DNA from: WLMZ01 sp038227995
GTDB taxonomy: Bacteria > Actinomycetota > Acidimicrobiia > Acidimicrobiales > Ilumatobacteraceae
Assembly: GCA_038227995.1 (NCBI GenBank)
Contig: JBBRPP010000005.1
Coordinates: 62,001-126,000, forward strand
Length of the DNA stretch: 64,000 bases
Reading direction: 5' to 3'
Every line of letters begins with the position of its first letter. Positions within the stretch are counted from its first letter, which is position 1. Below, in pieces: positions 34,607 to 44,011 of the stretch. A model generated the notes under the pieces. It was not told the origin of the DNA, did not search any database, and saw only the letters and a program-made list of their open reading frames with translations. A program made the position numbers and the translations under genes.

Positions 34607-35736
34607 GCTCGACCCCAACACCTGCCGGACCGCTTCGCGATCTCAAGGTCATCGACATCTCGACCGTGATCGCCGGGCCGAACTGCGCCCGGTACCTCGG
34701 CGACTTCGGCGCCGACGTGATCAAGGTCGAGAACCCGGCGACGGGCGACAGCCTGCGCAACATGGCGTGGCGAGATCCCCGCGACGGCCAGGGTCTGTGG
34801 TGGAAGATCATCAACCGCAACAAGCGCACGATCGCCCTCGACCTCAAAGACGACGTCGATCGCGAACTGCTGCTGGGGTTGGTCCGCGATGCCGACGTGT
34901 TCGTCGAGAACTTCCGTCCTGGCACGCTCGAACGTCTCGGCCTCGGCCCCGAGGTCTTGCACGCGATCAACCCGACGCTCGTCGTCACCCGCGTCACCGG
35001 CTTCGGCCAGACCGGGCCGTACAAGAACCGTCCCGGCTTCGCGAGCATCGCCGAAGTCATGGCCGGGTTGTCGGCGATCAGTGGCGTGCCCGGCGGCCAG
35101 CCGCTGCTGCCACCGATCGCGCTCACCGATGAAGTGACCGGCCTCGTCGCTGCGTTCGCGACGATGGTCGCGCTGCACAGCGGCATCGGTCAGGTCGTCG
35201 ATGTCAGCCTGCTCGAGAGCGTGTTCCAGATGATGGGTCCGCTGCTGTCGCTGTTCAAGCTCACGGGCGAGCTGCAGGAACGGTTGGGCGCTGGTCTGCC
35301 GTACACCGTGCCGCGCGGGACGTATCGGTGCCGCGATGATCGCTGGGTCGGCGTGAGCGCGAGCAGCGACACCGTGGCGATGCGGGTGTTGGGCGTCCTG
35401 GGTGCCGACGGCGACGACCGTTTCACCACCTTCGCGGGACGGATGGCGAACCGGGCTGCGCTCGAAGTCCTGATGGTCGAATGGTGTGCGCAGCGCACGC
35501 AGGCCGAGGTGCTGCAGATCCTGACCGAGGCCGACGTCGCGACCGGCCCGGTGATGGACATGTCCGACATCGCCGTCGACCCTCATTACGCCGCCCGAGA
35601 CGCCATCGCGGATGTTGCCGGCACGCCGATGCAGGGCTTGGTCGCGAAGCTGAGTGCGACCCCCGGGGCGTTGCGTTGGCCGGGGCGCACGATCAACGCT
35701 GACGGCGACGATATCCGCGCCAACGGCTGGGGTTGA
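34594..35736 (+). CDS. Class III CoA-transferase (CaiB/BaiF family)
   Basis: 380 residues. Family blocks are DLKVIDISTVIAGPNCARYL, DFGADVIKVENP, WWKIINRNKRTIALDL and FVENFRPGTLERLGLG. The catalytic Asp is D179 in LTDEVTGL (family GDxxTG). It moves CoA between organic acids by a covalent aspartyl-CoA intermediate; the acid pair is unknown. A GTG at 34603 overlapping the aminotransferase stop (GTGA) is an equally good start. A perfect 15-bp hairpin follows 14 bases after the stop. Confidence 0.9.
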   Translation: MDTVSSTPTPAGPLRDLKVIDISTVIAGPNCARYLGDFGADVIKVENPATGDSLRNMAWRDPRDGQGLWWKIINRNKRTIALDLKDDVDRELLLGLVRDADVFVENFRPGTLERLGLGPEVLHAINPTLVVTRVTGFGQTGPYKNRPGFASIAEVMAGLSAISGVPGGQPLLPPIALTDEVTGLVAAFATMVALHSGIGQVVDVSLLESVFQMMGPLLSLFKLTGELQERLGAGLPYTVPRGTYRCRDDRWVGVSASSDTVAMRVLGVLGADGDDRFTTFAGRMANRAALEVLMVEWCAQRTQAEVLQILTEADVATGPVMDMSDIAVDPHYAARDAIADVAGTPMQGLVAKLSATPGALRWPGRTINADGDDIRANGWG

Positions 35737-35750
35737 TCGGCTGAAAACGC

Positions 35751-35784
35751 GATCGAGCCGCAGCCCGAAGGCTGCGGCTCGATC
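35751..35784. terminator. Bidirectional terminator hairpin
   Basis: A perfect 15-bp stem (GATCGAGCCGCAGCC and its complement) closes a CGAA tetraloop. It lies between converging genes. On the minus strand it is followed by GCGTTTTC, so it fits best as the terminator of the small gene at 35822; on the plus strand there is no T run. Confidence 0.75.
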
Positions 35785-35821
35785 TGACAGAACCGAAGAC
35801 GGACTGTCCGGATTCACTCCG

Positions 35822-35995
35822 TCATTTCGGAGCGTCTCCGTGGCCTGGGATCATGTCTTTGAGCTTGTCGGTCACCGCTTCCACCTTTTCCTTCACAGGA
35901 TCAGGAAGCTTCTCCTCGAGCTTTTCGACCTCAGCTTCGGCCTTTTCCAATGCATCTCCGGCCATGTCCTTGGCCTTGTCAAGAAAGCCACTCAC
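35822..35995 (-). CDS. Small charged helical protein (MT0933-antitoxin-like)
   Basis: 57 residues from a GTG with AAAGGAG nine bases upstream. The start SGFLDKAKDMAGDALEK resembles the N-terminus of the actinobacterial MT0933-like antitoxin family. The rest is an amphipathic, Lys/Glu-rich helix ending KLKDMIPGHGDAPK. No toxin gene is adjacent, so it may be a stress or membrane-associated helix rather than an antitoxin. Confidence 0.6.
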   Translation of the reverse strand: MSGFLDKAKDMAGDALEKAEAEVEKLEEKLPDPVKEKVEAVTDKLKDMIPGHGDAPK

Positions 35996-36100
35996 GATGA
36001 AGGGCTCCTTTCTGTCGAGGGATGTGACAGAGAGCAGGCTAAGTGACCTGCGGACGGCTGGCAACCGATCGCGGGGTACTCGCACTCCCAGTGCTGAGGC

Positions 36101-36748
36101 TCAGGCGCTGAGGCCGATCGGGCAGCTGACGCCGGTGCCCCCGAGGCCGCAGTAGCCGCGAGGGTTCTTGCCGAGGTACTGCTGGTGATGGGGCTCGGCG
36201 TAGTAGAACTCGCCGGCCGGCGCGATCTCGGTTTCGATCCGGCCGTACCCGGCGGTGTCGAGCTGCACTTGGTACAGGTCGCGACTGGCGAGGGCCTGGG
36301 TCAACTGCGGGTCGGTCGTTGTGTAGATCGCGCTGCGGTATTGGGTGCCGACATCGTTTCCCTGGCGGTTGAGCTGGGTCGGGTTGTGACTCTCCCAGAA
36401 CACCTTCAGCAATGCTTCGTAGCTGACTTCGGCCGGGTTGTAGACGACGAGCACCGCCTCGGTGTGGCCGGTACGGCCGCTGCAGGTCTCCTCGTAGGTC
36501 GGGTTCGGCGTGTAGCCGCCCGCGTAGCCCACGGCAGTCGAGTACACGCCGGGAACCTGCCAGAACTTGCGCTCGGCACCCCAGAAACAGCCGAGACCGA
36601 ACACCGCTGTCTCGTACCCTTCCGGCCATGGACCGACGAGCGGATGATGGTTGACGAAGTGTGCCTCGGCCACCGGCATCGCCTGATCGGTACGACCCTT
36701 CAGGGCGCCCTCGGCAGACACCATTTCGACCTTCTTGTTGAAGAACAC
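36101..36748 (-). CDS. msrA: Peptide methionine sulfoxide reductase MsrA
   Basis: 215 residues. It reduces Met-S-sulfoxide in proteins. The nucleophilic Cys lies in the family signature FGLGCFWGAERKF. GYAGGYTPNPTYEETCSGRTG and the C-terminal HHQQYLGKNPRGYCGLGG give the rest, including a recycling Cys. The N-terminal extension of about 47 residues is typical of actinobacterial forms. The GTG at 36748 has AAAGGAG six bases upstream. Confidence 0.96.
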   Translation of the reverse strand: MFFNKKVEMVSAEGALKGRTDQAMPVAEAHFVNHHPLVGPWPEGYETAVFGLGCFWGAERKFWQVPGVYSTAVGYAGGYTPNPTYEETCSGRTGHTEAVLVVYNPAEVSYEALLKVFWESHNPTQLNRQGNDVGTQYRSAIYTTTDPQLTQALASRDLYQVQLDTAGYGRIETEIAPAGEFYYAEPHHQQYLGKNPRGYCGLGGTGVSCPIGLSA

Positions 36749-36909
36749 GATGGACTCCTTTGCGTTCGCGATTCGGCGAGATCACGATGTCGGGCGTTCC
36801 GACCGTTCTCGCCGGCGTGCCAATCCAGTCACACGTGGCGGCTGATTCGTTACGCCAACGCGGCGACATGACGGACATTGCACCGGCGGACGAGCCATAG
36901 TGGCACCGG

Positions 36910-38145
36910 ATGGGACACTCGCATCACCACGCCCCTCATCCGGGCTCGAACGCTGATGCTGACAGCGGTTCGGCGTTCAGCGTTCACGACGAACTGACGA
37001 CGGCTCGGACCGAGCGAACGCTGTGGCTCATCGTCGGACTCTGCGCGCTGGTGACCGTGATCGGTCTGGTCGTTCTGTGGCCGCGAGGCGCGGTCAAGCA
37101 CTCGGCCGCGGACCCCAGCGACCTCGATGCTGCGACGCTCACCGGTCCGCGGGTGGAGGCGACGGTCAGCGCCGTCGCGACGGCACCGTGCAGCAACGAT
37201 CCGATCGCCGGTTGTCACGATGTCACGCTGCAGGTCACCAGCGGCCAGCATGCCGGCACCACGACGACGTGGGAGGTGCCGTACGGCAACGGCCAGATCA
37301 GTTACCACACCGACGACGACCTGTATGTGTACGAGACGACTGCGGCAGACGGAACGATCTCGTATTCGTTCGCCGACTTCCAGCGCGGCACGCCGATGTT
37401 GTTGCTCGGTCTGATCTTCGTCATCGCCGTTGTCGTGCTCGGCCGCTGGCGTGGTGTCGGCGCGCTCGGCGGGCTGATCGCAAGCCTGCTCGTGCTGGTC
37501 GTCTTCATGTTGCCGTCGCTGTTGCGCGGGCACAGCGCGATGAGCGTCGCGCTGGTGGGATCGGCGCTCGTCGCGTTCATCGCGCTGTACCTCGCCCACG
37601 GTGTCAACATCTCCACCACCGTCGCCCTGTTGGCAACGTTCGCGAGCCTGGCCTTGATCGGATTGCTGTCGTGGATCTTCGTCACAGCGGCGCACTTCAC
37701 CGGGTTGACCGAGGAGAGCACGCTGTTCCTCAGTGGGCTCGGCATTCAGATCGATGCCCGCGGATTGCTGCTGGCCGGCATCGTCATCGGCTCGCTCGGT
37801 GTGCTCGACGACATGACGGTGACACAGGTGTCGGCTGTGTGGGAGCTGCGTCAGCTGCAGCCCGAGGCGTCGCGGCAGGACATCTACCGGTCAGCCGTCA
37901 ACATCGGTCGCGACCACATCGCGTCGACGGTCAACACGCTGTTCCTCACCTACGCCGGGGCCGCGCTGCCGTTGCTGTTGCTGTTCTCGGTGTCGGGTCA
38001 ATCGAACTCGGCGGTGTCCACGGGCGAGGTCGTCGCGACGGAGATCGTGCGCTCGATCGTCGGCTCGATCGGGCTGGTCGCCTCGGTTCCGATCGCGACC
38101 TGGATGGCGACGAGAGTGATCGCAGGCGCCAAGATCACTGAGTGA
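36910..38145 (+). CDS. YibE/F-family multi-pass membrane protein
   Basis: 411 residues. A His-rich cytoplasmic start (GHSHHHAPH) precedes a first helix (about 37-57). An extracytoplasmic OB-like domain (about 70-155, with Cys pair CSNDPIAGC) follows. Six to seven membrane spans then carry YibE/F marks such as GIVIGSLGVLDDMTVTQ and NIGRDHIASTVNTL. Transport of a small solute or metal is guessed from the fold; it is not shown. The NUDIX gene starts within its stop (GTGA). Confidence 0.85.
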   Translation: MGHSHHHAPHPGSNADADSGSAFSVHDELTTARTERTLWLIVGLCALVTVIGLVVLWPRGAVKHSAADPSDLDAATLTGPRVEATVSAVATAPCSNDPIAGCHDVTLQVTSGQHAGTTTTWEVPYGNGQISYHTDDDLYVYETTAADGTISYSFADFQRGTPMLLLGLIFVIAVVVLGRWRGVGALGGLIASLLVLVVFMLPSLLRGHSAMSVALVGSALVAFIALYLAHGVNISTTVALLATFASLALIGLLSWIFVTAAHFTGLTEESTLFLSGLGIQIDARGLLLAGIVIGSLGVLDDMTVTQVSAVWELRQLQPEASRQDIYRSAVNIGRDHIASTVNTLFLTYAGAALPLLLLFSVSGQSNSAVSTGEVVATEIVRSIVGSIGLVASVPIATWMATRVIAGAKITE

Positions 38146-38864
38146 TCCCCTTTGACCTCGCGCTCCGGCAGCGAGTTGCCGACAACCTCGACCGCCACAC
38201 CCGTCGCGCCCACGAGCTGGACGGTCGGCGGCATGCCGCCGTGGCCATCGTGCTCGTCGACAGCGATGCCGATCGAGATGGCGTCGACCCGCATCCGCGC
38301 GATGCGGCAGATCTCTCGGTCATCCCCAGCGACGTCACGGGACTCGACGGACAGATGACCGACGTCGCTGGCGGCGCGGCATTCCTGCTGTGCCGGCGAG
38401 CCGCGAAGATGCGCGCTCACGCTCGCCAGTGGGCGCTGCCCGGTGGCCGGTGCGAGGAGGGCGAGACCGTCGAGCAGGCGGCGCTCCGCGAGCTGCACGA
38501 AGAGCTCGGCCTCGAACTCGGACTCGATGCCGTGCTCGGTCTGCTCGACGACTACCCGACGCGCTCGGGATATGCGATCACGCCAATCGTGGTCTGGGGT
38601 GGCGGCGATGTCGAGCTGACGCCCGACCCGAACGAGGTCGAACACGCATACCGCATCGGTCTCCACGAGCTGTGTCGTGCCGATTCGCCCCGATTCGTGA
38701 ACATTCCCGAGAGCGAACATCCCGTCGTGCAGGTGCCGCTCGGAGGCGACATCATCCACGCCCCGACCGGTGCAGTGCTGGTCCAGTTCCGGTGGGTCGG
38801 GCTCGAGGGCAAGATCGACGAGCGGGTCGACGGCTTCGAGCAACCGGTGTTCGCGTGGAAGTGA
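38142..38864 (+). CDS. NUDIX hydrolase, CoA-pyrophosphatase-like
   Basis: 240 residues. The Nudix box is complete: GGRCEEGETVEQAALRELHE then ELG (key residues G-x5-E, REL, EELG). The context before it (AHARQWALPGG) resembles CoA/acyl-CoA diphosphatases of the NudL/Nudt7 group. GTG 38142 overlaps the upstream stop, so the two genes are translationally coupled. It probably hydrolyses oxidised CoA or a related nucleotide in the cytoplasm. Confidence 0.88.
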   Translation: MIPFDLALRQRVADNLDRHTRRAHELDGRRHAAVAIVLVDSDADRDGVDPHPRDAADLSVIPSDVTGLDGQMTDVAGGAAFLLCRRAAKMRAHARQWALPGGRCEEGETVEQAALRELHEELGLELGLDAVLGLLDDYPTRSGYAITPIVVWGGGDVELTPDPNEVEHAYRIGLHELCRADSPRFVNIPESEHPVVQVPLGGDIIHAPTGAVLVQFRWVGLEGKIDERVDGFEQPVFAWK

Positions 38865-38888
38865 GCGTGCTCGGCTGACGGCCCCTCG

Positions 38889-39323
38889 TCAGCGGCCGCT
38901 GTGTCCGAAGCCGCCACCGCGGTCCGCGCCGTCGAGCGAGCGAACGACGTCCCACATCACTTCTTCGACGCGCTGCAGGACGAGCTGGGCGATGCGGTCG
39001 CCGCGATGGATCCGGTAGTCGAGATGGGGGTCGGTGTTGAGGAGCACGACCTTGACCTCGCCTCGGTACGCGGCGTCGATCAGCCCCGGGGCATTGACCA
39101 CGGTGATGCCGTGCTTGGCGGCCAGCCCGCTGCGGGGCAGGACGAATCCGGCGTAGCCGATCGGGATCGCGATCGCGATGCCCGTTGCCATCGTCAACCG
39201 GCCTCCGCCGGCGGCGATGGTCGCGTCTTCACGGGCGAAGAGGTCGGCCCCGGCGTCTCCTGCGTGCGCGTAGCCGGGCAGCGGGAGATCGGGGTCGAGC
39301 TGCACGATCGAGACGGGGAGCAC
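38889..39323 (-). CDS. dut: dUTP diphosphatase
   Basis: 144 residues, a trimeric dUTPase. The five motifs can be followed: AGDAGADLFA, PRSGLAAKHGITV, NAPGLIDAAYRGEVKVVLLN, RGDRIAQLVLQRV and the C-terminal RGGGFGHSGR loop that closes on substrate. The start is a GTG giving MLPVSIVQLD; no ribosome site is seen, so it may be leaderless. It converges on the NUDIX gene and diverges from the gene at 39426. Confidence 0.96.
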   Translation of the reverse strand: MLPVSIVQLDPDLPLPGYAHAGDAGADLFAREDATIAAGGGRLTMATGIAIAIPIGYAGFVLPRSGLAAKHGITVVNAPGLIDAAYRGEVKVVLLNTDPHLDYRIHRGDRIAQLVLQRVEEVMWDVVRSLDGADRGGGFGHSGR

Positions 39324-39425
39324 GTTGCGACGATAGTTGGCGAACCGATGATCGACGGGGGACCGACGTTCCGGCGCACTCTCATCCGGTCCGACACCCA
39401 ATGTGCCGACTAACGTCGGACCACA

Positions 39426-40589
39426 GTGTTGCTCGACGATTCGCCGCCCGTCGACAGTCCCGAACTCGTTCACGGAGTCGGTGTTCGAATGACGTGGGCA
39501 ACCGTTGCTCGCCTCGGTGTCGTCTTCGTCGTGTCGAGGTTGGTGGTGTCGTTCGTCGCCCTCTGTGCCATCTGGGCGAGCAACGGCAAGCAGACGATCT
39601 ACGGCGCCTTCACGACCTGGGATGCGACCTGGTACGGGCTGATCGCGCGTGATGGATATCCGTCCGACGTGGTCAAACGCGGCGGCGGAAGTCCGTGGGC
39701 GTTCTTTCCGGGGTGGCCGACTTTGCTGCGACTCACTCATGCAGCGGTCGGCGGCACATGGCAACGCAACGGAATCATCTGGGCGCTCGTCCTCGGCTTC
39801 GCGACGGTCGTACTGCTGTATCTGGCAGTGGCGGATGTGCTCGGTCAGGACACCGCTTTCGACACGGTGGTTCTCTCCACTGTGGCGCCCGCGGCGGCGG
39901 TCCTTTCGATGGTCTACTCAGAGGTTCTCTTCATTCCCTGCTGCTTGGCGTGCATCGTTTTGCTCGGCCGCCAACGCTGGCTGCTCGCCGGTCTGGCCGC
40001 GCTCGTCGGAAGCACGACGCGAATCGGCGGAGTCGCGTTGATCATCGTGTGTCTGGTCGAGGCTGCGGTGACATTTCGTCGGACCCGTTCGCTGCGGCCG
40101 TTCATCGCGCCGGCGATTGCCCCATTGGGAATGATCGCGTTCTTCGTGTACCAGCGCGTCCACGCCCACAGCTGGAGTGCGTACTTCACCGGCCAACGGT
40201 TCTGGGGCAATGGAAACTCGTGGGGTCTGGAAGTGTTGGCCGCGTTCCGCACACTGATCACTGACGGATCCGCGTGGAAATACCCGCCCGGTGTCCTCGT
40301 TCCGATCGTCGTCCTCATCGCCGCGGCTTCGGCGGCAGCGTTGTACCGCACGCCGGCCGTCCCGCGTTCGTGGTGGGTGCTGACGATCATCTTGGGCGGT
40401 CTCGCCGTTTCGCCGACGCTCATCTACTCGGGTCCGCGACTCTTCCTGCCGATCTTCCCGTTGGCTGCGGGCGCTGCAGCTCGAATCCCCAGGCGCTGGT
40501 TCCCCGTCGCGGTCGCGACCTCAGCGGTGCTGATGGCAGTCGTGGGCGTGTTGTACTTCAACACGACGGCGACGCAAATGGCGCCGTGA
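39426..40589 (+). CDS. PIG-V-like GT-C mannosyltransferase-type membrane protein
   Basis: 387 residues from a GTG, with about nine membrane spans. The first extracytoplasmic loop carries TTWDATWYGLIARDGYP, matching the W-D-x-x-W-Y...GY pattern of PIG-V/GPI-mannosyltransferase-2-like enzymes, where the Asp is catalytic. A second conserved loop has SPWAFFPGWPTLLR. It likely transfers a sugar from a polyprenol phosphate to a surface glycan or protein. It is only distantly similar to the two GT-C proteins at 9595-11998. Confidence 0.82.
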   Translation: MLLDDSPPVDSPELVHGVGVRMTWATVARLGVVFVVSRLVVSFVALCAIWASNGKQTIYGAFTTWDATWYGLIARDGYPSDVVKRGGGSPWAFFPGWPTLLRLTHAAVGGTWQRNGIIWALVLGFATVVLLYLAVADVLGQDTAFDTVVLSTVAPAAAVLSMVYSEVLFIPCCLACIVLLGRQRWLLAGLAALVGSTTRIGGVALIIVCLVEAAVTFRRTRSLRPFIAPAIAPLGMIAFFVYQRVHAHSWSAYFTGQRFWGNGNSWGLEVLAAFRTLITDGSAWKYPPGVLVPIVVLIAAASAAALYRTPAVPRSWWVLTIILGGLAVSPTLIYSGPRLFLPIFPLAAGAAARIPRRWFPVAVATSAVLMAVVGVLYFNTTATQMAP

Positions 40590-40646
40590 GATCACGGATC
40601 GTGACGGGCCGGGCGCCGTCGCCGTCGCCGTCCCCGGTCGATGGGA

Positions 40647-42623
40647 TCAGGCCGTGCCGTTGCGGTGCTCGGCAGCCAGGTCGGCGATGTCGCGCATGAT
40701 GCGAGCCAACTCGTAGTCCTTGGGGGTGTAGATGCGGGCGACGCCGATCGCTTCGAGCCCCGCCCGATCCTGTTCGGGGATGATGCCACCGAGCACCAGC
40801 GGCGAGTCGACGCCGAACTCGGCGAGGCACCTCATCACGTCGGGCACGAGGGCGAGATGTGACCCGCTGAGGATCGACAGCCCGATCACATCGGGATCCT
40901 CGTCGCGCGCCGATGCGGCGATCTGCTCGGGTGTGAGCCGGATGCCGCTATAGATGACTTCCATGCCGGCGTCGCGCGCCGCGACGGCGATCTGCTCGGC
41001 ACCGTTCGAGTGACCATCGAGTCCGGGCTTGGCGACGAGGAACTTCGGCGGGCCGCCCGGCATCGAGCGCACGAAGTCGACGACCGCTGCGAGTTCGCCG
41101 GTGCGGTGCCCGACGGCCGCCGACACGCCCGTGGGGGCACGGTATTCGCCGAAGACGAGCCGCAGCTCGCCCGCCCACTCGCCGGTGGTGCCACCGACCT
41201 GGGCCAGGTGGATCGAGGGGCCCATGATGTTCTCGCCTGACAGCGCTGCCGCGCGTAGATCGGCCAGAGCCGAGGCGACAGCGTTGTTGTCGCGCTTGGC
41301 GCGCCAGGCGATCACGTCGTCGATGGTCTCCTGCTCCACCGCCGGGTCGACGATCAAAATGTTGTCGTCGCCGCCGAGCGGGCTCGGCGCAGTCTCGGTG
41401 AACCGGTTGACGCCGACGACGGGTTGCTCGCCGGACTCGATCCGGCGAGTTCGCTCGGCCATCGAACGCACGAGGCGGCCCTTCAGCTCATCGACCGCTT
41501 CGAACGCGCCGCCCAATGCCAACACGTCCTGCAGCTCGGCCCACGCCGCGTCCTGCAACTCGGCGGTCTTCTTCTCGATCACCGTCGAACCGTCGAAGAT
41601 GTCTTCGTACTCGAGCAGGTCGGTCTCGAACGCGAGAACCTGTTGCATCCGCAACGACCACTGCTGGTCCCACGGCCGCGGCAGCCCGAGCGCTTCGTTC
41701 CACGCCGGCAACTGCACGCTGCGCGCTCTGGCCCGCTTCGACATCGTGACGGCGAGCATCTCCAGCACGATGCGCTGCACGTTGTTCTCGGGCTGTGCTT
41801 CGGTGAGGCCCAGTGAGTTGACCTGCACGCCGTACCGGAAGCGGCGCGCCCGCTCGTCGGTGACGCCGTACCGTTCGAGACCGATCCGGTCCCACAGCTC
41901 GGTGAACGCGCGCAGCTTGCAGATCTCTTCGATGAAACGGATGCCGGCGTTGACGAAGAACGAGATCGAGCCGAACACCTGAGCGAACTGTTCAGGGCCG
42001 ACCTGGCCGCTGTCGCGAACGGCATCGAGCACACCGATCGCAGTGGCCAACGCGAACGCAATCTCCTGCACCGGCGTCGCCCCGGCCTCCTGCAGGTGAT
42101 ACGAGCAGACGTTCATCGGATTCCACTTGGGCGCGTTGTTCGCGCACCACGCGACCATGTCGACGATGAGTCGGCGCGATGCTTCGGGCGGGAAGATGAA
42201 CGTGCCCCGACTGAGGTACTCCTTGACGATGTCGTTCTGGGTCGTGCCCCGCAAGGCCTCGGACGGGACACCCTCTTCGGCCGCGTTGGCGACGTAGAGC
42301 GCGAGCAACCATGCGGCCGGCGCGTTGATCGTCATCGACGTGTTCATCTTCGCCGGGGGAATCGAGTCGAGCAACGTGCGCATGTGGCCGAGATGCGCAA
42401 CCGGCACGCCGACCTTGCCGACCTCGCCTCGTGCCAGTTCGTGGTCCGGGTCGTAGCCCGTCTGGGTCGGGAGATCGAAGGCGATCGAGAGTCCGGTCTG
42501 GCCCTTGCCGAGGTTGGTGCGGTACAGCTCGTTCGAGGCCCGGGCGGTGGAATGGCCCGAATACGTCCGCATCAACCACGGGTCGTCGCGATGCGTCGGT
42601 TCGGGTCGCTCGTTCATCTGCAC
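40647..42623 (-). CDS. meaA: Ethylmalonyl-CoA mutase (MeaA/Ecm), B12-dependent
   Basis: 658 residues. Converts (2R)-ethylmalonyl-CoA to methylsuccinyl-CoA with adenosylcobalamin. It is a single chain with a TIM barrel and a C-terminal B12 domain holding KPGLDGHSNGAEQ (DxHxxG) and LSILSGSHLALVPDV. The stretches GLSIAFDLPTQTGYDPDHEL, GTTQNDIVKEYLSRGT and NVCSYHLQEAGATPVQE favour MeaA/Ecm over methylmalonyl-CoA mutase. Presence of ccr and epimerase supports this. It starts five bases after the upstream gene's stop (GTG 42623; ATG 42617 possible) beside a palindrome, so it probably has its own leaderless promoter. Confidence 0.92.
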   Translation of the reverse strand: MQMNERPEPTHRDDPWLMRTYSGHSTARASNELYRTNLGKGQTGLSIAFDLPTQTGYDPDHELARGEVGKVGVPVAHLGHMRTLLDSIPPAKMNTSMTINAPAAWLLALYVANAAEEGVPSEALRGTTQNDIVKEYLSRGTFIFPPEASRRLIVDMVAWCANNAPKWNPMNVCSYHLQEAGATPVQEIAFALATAIGVLDAVRDSGQVGPEQFAQVFGSISFFVNAGIRFIEEICKLRAFTELWDRIGLERYGVTDERARRFRYGVQVNSLGLTEAQPENNVQRIVLEMLAVTMSKRARARSVQLPAWNEALGLPRPWDQQWSLRMQQVLAFETDLLEYEDIFDGSTVIEKKTAELQDAAWAELQDVLALGGAFEAVDELKGRLVRSMAERTRRIESGEQPVVGVNRFTETAPSPLGGDDNILIVDPAVEQETIDDVIAWRAKRDNNAVASALADLRAAALSGENIMGPSIHLAQVGGTTGEWAGELRLVFGEYRAPTGVSAAVGHRTGELAAVVDFVRSMPGGPPKFLVAKPGLDGHSNGAEQIAVAARDAGMEVIYSGIRLTPEQIAASARDEDPDVIGLSILSGSHLALVPDVMRCLAEFGVDSPLVLGGIIPEQDRAGLEAIGVARIYTPKDYELARIMRDIADLAAEHRNGTA

Positions 42624-42627
42624 AGTG

Positions 42628-42641
42628 TTACCCGTCGGTAG
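42628..42641. promoter_or_regulatory. Palindrome at the mutase start
   Basis: TTACC-CGTC-GGTAG. On the mutase strand it reads CTACCGACGGGTAACACT, with TAACACT as a plausible -10 box just before the start. It lies over the last codons of the upstream peptidase gene, yet matches the ccr and hbd sites. Confidence 0.65.
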
Positions 42642-43827
42642 CCGTGACTTCCACCTGCGCCGTCGCGCCGATTGACCGGACGGTGATCGTCCATCCCTTC
42701 AGCGACCACGATGAGCCCGGCGTGTGCAGCAGATCGGTGTACGGCTTCGGGCTTCCGAGTGTGGTCTGCAGGCGGTCGATGCCGGTGCACGGCTCGGTGG
42801 AAGTCGCCGGTCGATGACAGGCCGCCGGCGTCTGATCGATGAAGTTCGCCGTGATGCCCGAGGTCGGCAGGAAGTCGTCGAAGCCGGTCTTCGTGAGGTA
42901 CTCGACAGTGAGGAACGAATCGTTGTCGACAGGCAGCACGAGCAGGCGAAGCCCGGCTTCTCCGGTCGACGGATCGAGCTCGAACACGTGACGGTGGCGA
43001 GACGCAACAGCGATGTCGGTTGCCGGCAGCCATCCGAGTGCGAGCCGATTGACCGCGATCGTGTCCTGCGCGTTCCGACGATCCGGCTGCACGTCACGCG
43101 GCGCGGCACTGTTGCTCATGACGTCGAGGGCGCTGGCGTGTTCGTCGACGGCGGGATCACCGCTGTGCGGGAGGTCCAGCGTGTGGCCCAGCTCGTGTTC
43201 CATCAGGTCGAGCAGCGGTACCGAGCCGTTGTCGGGATAGAAATCCGAGGCACCGACGTAGACAGCGCGTCTCGTTGCGGTTGCGGGGCAGAAGTCCTGC
43301 GCACACGCCGTGCCCGGTCGTCCCCATCCGCCCGGCTCGGTGTCGAGATGTTCAGCGGTCGCCACCACGAAGACCACAGACACCGCCGGCTCGCTGGCAT
43401 CGATGGCGTGCTCGACACATTCGGTATGGGTCTCGTCGGACGTCATCGTCAGCGTCGCTCCGGTGATGAAGCGTGGGTGGTAGAGGCCGTGCGAGAGTGC
43501 TTCGTAGTACGGCCGGAGGTTGTGTTCCAGGGTGGTCGCAATGGCCGCGGGGTCGAGCGTGAGCCGCAGCGGCAGGGTGCCGTACAGCGGGTCGTTGGTC
43601 GGGAACGGCACGGCACAGACGAACACCTGCACCGTGTCGTTCGTCGGCGCGTGCCGGTGGTCCAGCACCAGTTGCAACCCGGTGGGGTAGAGGCTCGGCG
43701 GGATCGTCGCCGAAGTCGCCGAAGTCCCGCCGCTGCACGCAGCGAGACAGACCGCGAGACACGTCGCGATCGGGGCGAAAAGCTTTGTCGAAACTTTCCT
43801 CAAGATCCGCTCAAGTCGGTCACCCAC
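42628..43827 (-). CDS. Metzincin-like zinc metalloprotease lipoprotein
   Basis: 399 residues from a GTG at 43827 (TTG 43803 is also possible). The lipobox CLAACSGG anchors it outside the cell. The zinc-binding motif HELGHTLDLPH (HExxHxxGxxH-like, here HELGHTLDLPH) is followed by a Met-turn candidate ALDVMSNS, the pattern of metzincins. Cys pairs (CAQDFC, CHRPATSTEPC) suggest disulfides. The C-terminal part is beta-rich. Substrate unknown. It is upstream of meaA on the same strand, but unrelated in role. Confidence 0.78.
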   Translation of the reverse strand: MGDRLERILRKVSTKLFAPIATCLAVCLAACSGGTSATSATIPPSLYPTGLQLVLDHRHAPTNDTVQVFVCAVPFPTNDPLYGTLPLRLTLDPAAIATTLEHNLRPYYEALSHGLYHPRFITGATLTMTSDETHTECVEHAIDASEPAVSVVFVVATAEHLDTEPGGWGRPGTACAQDFCPATATRRAVYVGASDFYPDNGSVPLLDLMEHELGHTLDLPHSGDPAVDEHASALDVMSNSAAPRDVQPDRRNAQDTIAVNRLALGWLPATDIAVASRHRHVFELDPSTGEAGLRLLVLPVDNDSFLTVEYLTKTGFDDFLPTSGITANFIDQTPAACHRPATSTEPCTGIDRLQTTLGSPKPYTDLLHTPGSSWSLKGWTITVRSIGATAQVEVTATDG

Positions 43828-44011
43828 CGGACCGATATCTCTTGTACAACGGCGCACGTACGGGACATGCGCCGTCTGGCTGGTTGGGCGGACATCCTGT
43901 CCAGCGGATTCATCGGCGTCGGTGTTGGCGGAAGCCACCGACGCCGATGAACCATTTTTCCACTGCGTTGCGCCGTGTCGCCGCTGGTGCTCGAGACCAC
44001 GGTGGCGCATC

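Noticed and set aside
35822..35995. Toxin-antitoxin pair
   Set aside because: The protein resembles an antitoxin family only at its N-terminus and no toxin gene adjoins it.
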